Origin: Pseudomonadota bacterium
GTDB taxonomy: Bacteria; Pseudomonadota; Alphaproteobacteria; Micavibrionales; UBA2020
Direction of reading: 5' to 3'
Length of the DNA: 6,781 nt
NCBI GenBank assembly: GCA_023444705.1
Contig: JAEXMB010000003.1
Location: 1 to 6,781 of the forward strand
The position numbers and the translations under genes were made by a program. This document shows positions 4,925 through 6,781 of the stretch, one piece after another. Position 1 is the stretch's first letter. Each line of letters opens with the position of its first letter. A model generated the notes under the pieces. That model did no database searches. It had not been told where the DNA came from and worked only from the letters and a program-made list of their open reading frames with translations.

Positions 4925-5533
4925 ATGATTAACAAGCTCAAGGATACGCTTGAACACCTGCGCGAGGAAATCCAGCGTGATCTGGAAGAAAAACAGCGCG
5001 AGTTCAAATACAGTGTCGAGAAAAAGCGCGTCGTTTTCGAGGAAGCCGTCGCTATCCGCCACCGCGAACTGCGCATGCGCATGGCGCGTTTTGCGCGCAC
5101 CTCCAACCTTTTTTATGTGCTGACCGCGCCGCTGATCTATAGCCTGATCGTGCCGCTGGCGTTGCTTGACCTGTTCGTCACGGTCTATCAACAGGTGTGT
5201 TTTCGCGTCTACGGCATTCCGTTGGTCAAGCGCGGCGACTATGTGGTCATGGACCGCAAATTCCTCGGCTATCTCAACTGGGTTGAAAAACTGAACTGCG
5301 TCTATTGCGAGTACGGCAACGGCATTCTGGCCTATGCGCGCGAGATCGCCAGCCGCACCGAGCATTTCTGGTGCCCGATCAAGCACGCCCGCGCGCCCAA
5401 AGGCATGCACGAGCGGATGATGGATTATATCGAATACGGCGATGGCGAGAATTTTCACGCCCGTCTGGAACAACAGCGCACCAAATGCCGTGCCTGCGAA
5501 GTACCCTGCGGCGCGCATGCGCCCAAGGAGTAA
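4925..5533 (+). CDS. Uncharacterised cysteine-rich membrane protein with N-terminal coiled coil
   Basis: The product has 202 residues. Residues 1-55 are highly charged (KLKDTLEHLREEIQRDLEEK and onward) and read as a long helix or coiled coil. A hydrophobic segment at about 61-88 (NLFYVLTAPLIYSLIVPLALL) should form one long or hairpin membrane helix. The C-terminal half is polar, with seven cysteines overall: Cys92 at the membrane, C125-x2-C128 (NCVYCEYGNG), Cys150 (HFWCPIKHA, with His153), and C188-x2-C191-x3-C195 (CRACEVPC). The Cys/His pattern suggests metal or Fe-S binding, or thiol redox chemistry, facing one side of the membrane. The middle part (GIPLVKRGDYVVMDRKFLGY and LNWVEKLNCVYC) looks like that of a conserved proteobacterial hypothetical protein, but I know no function for it. 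It lies behind a terminator and converges on trhO, whose end is 13 bp away, so it is probably expressed on its own or by read-through. Confidence 0.85.
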   Translation: MINKLKDTLEHLREEIQRDLEEKQREFKYSVEKKRVVFEEAVAIRHRELRMRMARFARTSNLFYVLTAPLIYSLIVPLALLDLFVTVYQQVCFRVYGIPLVKRGDYVVMDRKFLGYLNWVEKLNCVYCEYGNGILAYAREIASRTEHFWCPIKHARAPKGMHERMMDYIEYGDGENFHARLEQQRTKCRACEVPCGAHAPKE

Positions 5534-5538
5534 GGAAA

Positions 5539-5556
5539 GGGCGCGGCTATTCGCCC
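5539..5556 (-). terminator. Possible weak terminator at the convergent gene ends
   Basis: GGGCG (5539-5543) and CGCCC (5552-5556) can pair around an 8-base loop. Read on the minus strand the hairpin is followed by TTTCCTT, a poor T-tract, and it overlaps the trhO stop codon. On the plus strand no T-tract follows. With a 5-bp stem it is at best a weak terminator for trhO. Confidence 0.25.
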
Positions 5557-6476
5557 TCAACCTCGCCATAGATGGCGCCGATATGTTTTTCCCCGCGCGC
5601 CTCGGCCAGTTTGATCTGTTTCTGGCGTTCGCGCGCGGCGGCGCGTTTTTCCTCGCTCAGTGCCGCATGGCAATGCGGGCAGCTGACGCCTTCCTCGTAG
5701 GTATTGTGCAGGCGCTCCGCCGCGCTGACGGGGTGGCGGCAGGAAGGGCACAACACATAATCGCCGACCTCAAGGCCGTGGCCGACGGATACCCTCTGGT
5801 CAAAGACAAAGCAGTCGCCCTCCCATAAACTGTCTTGCTTGGGGACTTCCTCGAGGTATTTGAGGATGCCGCCCTTGAGGTGATAGACATTTTCAAACCC
5901 CAGCTTCTTCATATAGGCCGAGGCTTTTTCGCAGCGGATGCCGCCGGTGCAGAACATGGCAACTTTCTTGTGCTTGGCAGGGTCAAAGTGTTGCTGCACA
6001 TAGCCGGGGAATTCCCGAAAGGTCTGTGTATGCGGGTCGATCGCGTTTTTAAAAGTGCCGATGCTGACCTCGTAGTCGTTGCGCGTGTCGATGACCACGG
6101 TTTCAGGGTCGCTGATGATGGCGTTCCAGTCCTGCGGGCTGACATAGGTGCCCACGACCTCGTTGGGGTCGACATCCTCGATGCCGATGGTGACGATCTC
6201 TTTCTTCAGCCGCACTTTCATGCGGTAAAAGGGCTGGCTGTCGGCGAAGCTTTCCTTGTGTTCGATCCCCTCAAGGCCGGGCAGGGCGCGCAGGTAGGCC
6301 AGCACCGCGTCGATGCCTTCGCGGCTGCCGGCGATGGTGCCGTTAATGCCCTCGCGCGCCAGCAACAATGTTCCAAGGATAGCGTTGTCAGCGCAGACTT
6401 TTTGCACCTGCGGCTGCAGGGCGGCGGGGTCTTCGATACGGGTGAAATGGTAAAGGGCGGCGACGACGGTGGTCAT
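5547..6476 (-). CDS. trhO: tRNA uridine(34) hydroxylase TrhO (YceA family, rhodanese domain)
   Basis: Family knowledge: TrhO uses molecular oxygen to make 5-hydroxyuridine at the wobble position of tRNA, the precursor of cmo5U/mo5U. The 309-residue product has an N-terminal acylphosphatase-like domain (about 1-100, with LLLAREGINGTIAG at 37-50 and FYRMKVRLKKEIV at 83-95). A rhodanese domain follows (about 110-215), with DTRNDYEVSIGTFKNAI and the loop CTGGIRCEKASAY holding Cys176 and Cys182, then YHLKGGILKYLEE. The C-terminus carries CPSC (243-246) and CPHC (266-269), a likely zinc-binding pair, then a basic helix ending in EKHIGAIYGE. It is shorter than E. coli TrhO (350 residues), which has extra N- and C-terminal sequence. 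GGAA about 8 nt before the ATG is a modest ribosome site. The ATG overlaps the stop of the upstream antiporter gene as ATGA, so translation is probably coupled. Confidence 0.95.
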   Translation of the reverse strand: MTTVVAALYHFTRIEDPAALQPQVQKVCADNAILGTLLLAREGINGTIAGSREGIDAVLAYLRALPGLEGIEHKESFADSQPFYRMKVRLKKEIVTIGIEDVDPNEVVGTYVSPQDWNAIISDPETVVIDTRNDYEVSIGTFKNAIDPHTQTFREFPGYVQQHFDPAKHKKVAMFCTGGIRCEKASAYMKKLGFENVYHLKGGILKYLEEVPKQDSLWEGDCFVFDQRVSVGHGLEVGDYVLCPSCRHPVSAAERLHNTYEEGVSCPHCHAALSEEKRAAARERQKQIKLAEARGEKHIGAIYGEVEGE

Positions 6477-6781
6477 GGGTGTTTCCGGTTGAGGTATTTT
6501 TCTGACCGATCGGACAGCAGGATGTAAACGGGTGTGGCCAGCATGCTTAATGCGGTGACGAGCAGCATGAATTGCGCAACGTTGACGGGCATCAGGCCGC
6601 TTTCCATTGCCACGCCGATAACGACGAAGGCAAATTCGCTGCCCTGTCCAAGCAAAAGCGCTGCGGGCAGGCCTTCACGCAAGGGTTGCTTTGATAGCAG
6701 TGCCAAAGTGGTGATGGTTACAACCTTGATCGCGCTTAATCCGATCACGGAAAGCAACAGCCAGCCAAAGGTATCGACAAC
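6473..6781 (-). CDS. Kef-type cation/proton antiporter (CPA2), C-terminal fragment
   Basis: The frame is open to the right edge, giving the last 102 residues of a protein whose start lies outside the window. An internal TTG at 6757 is not the start, because coding continues upstream through VVDTFGWLLL. Residues 45-52 of the fragment, GQGSEFAF, are the KefB/KefC signature (GQGSEFAFVVF in E. coli KefC). Three hydrophobic helices are visible at about 7-29, 38-59 and 67-89, and ALSMLATPVYILL matches the last helix of the family. Family knowledge: these membrane proteins exchange K+ or Na+ for H+. The protein stops 13 residues after the last helix (DRSEKYLNRKHP), so the cytosolic TrkA-N/RCK domain that follows in KefB/KefC is absent. 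Its TGA overlaps the trhO ATG, forming a two-gene unit. Which ion is moved cannot be told. Confidence 0.87.
   Translation of the reverse strand, partial: VVDTFGWLLLSVIGLSAIKVVTITTLALLSKQPLREGLPAALLLGQGSEFAFVVIGVAMESGLMPVNVAQFMLLVTALSMLATPVYILLSDRSEKYLNRKHP

Noticed and set aside
4742..5569. A 275-codon minus-strand open frame opposite the cysteine-rich membrane protein
   Set aside because: It runs through the terminator and across the YciI-family gene. The plus-strand product has a coherent coiled coil, membrane segment and cysteine pattern.
5835..6527. A 230-codon open frame on the plus strand across trhO
   Set aside because: It is antisense to well-conserved trhO codons, has no supporting ribosome site, and its composition is that of a reverse-frame shadow.
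1..6781. Search for CRISPR arrays, insertion sequences, tRNA genes, toxin-antitoxin pairs and defence genes
   Set aside because: No direct-repeat arrays, terminal inverted repeats, cloverleaf-like sequences or related protein motifs were seen. Nearly all bases belong to housekeeping-type genes.

Overview
The window is about 6.8 kb of GC-rich, gene-dense bacterial chromosome, most likely from an alphaproteobacterium. The case for this is the fabA-fabB-fabI order, an SH3_4-type exported protein, a short TrhO with a C-terminal CPxC pair, and strong GC bias at third codon positions. A Rhodospirillales-like or related environmental lineage would fit, but genus cannot be read from the sequence. There is no mobile element, tRNA, rRNA or CRISPR array. 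Everything looks like ordinary vertically inherited core genome, with a few uncharacterised genes.

Layout. Bases 1-147 (minus strand) are the first 49 codons of a tRNA-dihydrouridine synthase of DusA type. A 157-bp divergent intergenic region follows. It holds a good sigma70-type promoter pointing at dusA, spaced so that the mRNA would be nearly leaderless, and a 26-bp imperfect palindrome lying over its -35 box. From 305 to 4879 six plus-strand genes run with small gaps or overlaps: an exported tandem-SH3 protein, an unrecognised 316-residue helical protein, fabA, fabB, fabI and a YciI-family protein. An intrinsic terminator (4886-4910) ends this run. A seventh plus-strand gene starts only about 15 nt after the terminator and encodes a cysteine-rich membrane protein with an N-terminal coiled coil. 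The remaining genes are on the minus strand: trhO (5547-6476), and upstream of it, joined by an ATGA stop/start overlap, the 3' end of a Kef-type cation/proton antiporter that stops right after its membrane domain.

How the genes work together. FabA makes and isomerises the trans-2/cis-3-decenoyl-ACP branch-point intermediate, FabB elongates the cis product, and FabI reduces trans-2-enoyl-ACP. The central cluster is therefore the anaerobic-type unsaturated fatty acid module. All catalytic residues checked are present. The SH3 protein and its partner lie upstream on the same strand without a visible terminator, so they may share transcripts with fab, but no functional link is shown. TrhO (tRNA U34 hydroxylation) and DusA (tRNA dihydrouridine) are both tRNA-modification enzymes but belong to separate transcription units. 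I see no convincing new multi-gene system. The points most worth following are the palindrome, the SH3/unknown-protein pair, the cysteine-rich membrane protein behind a terminator, and the RCK-less antiporter coupled to trhO.
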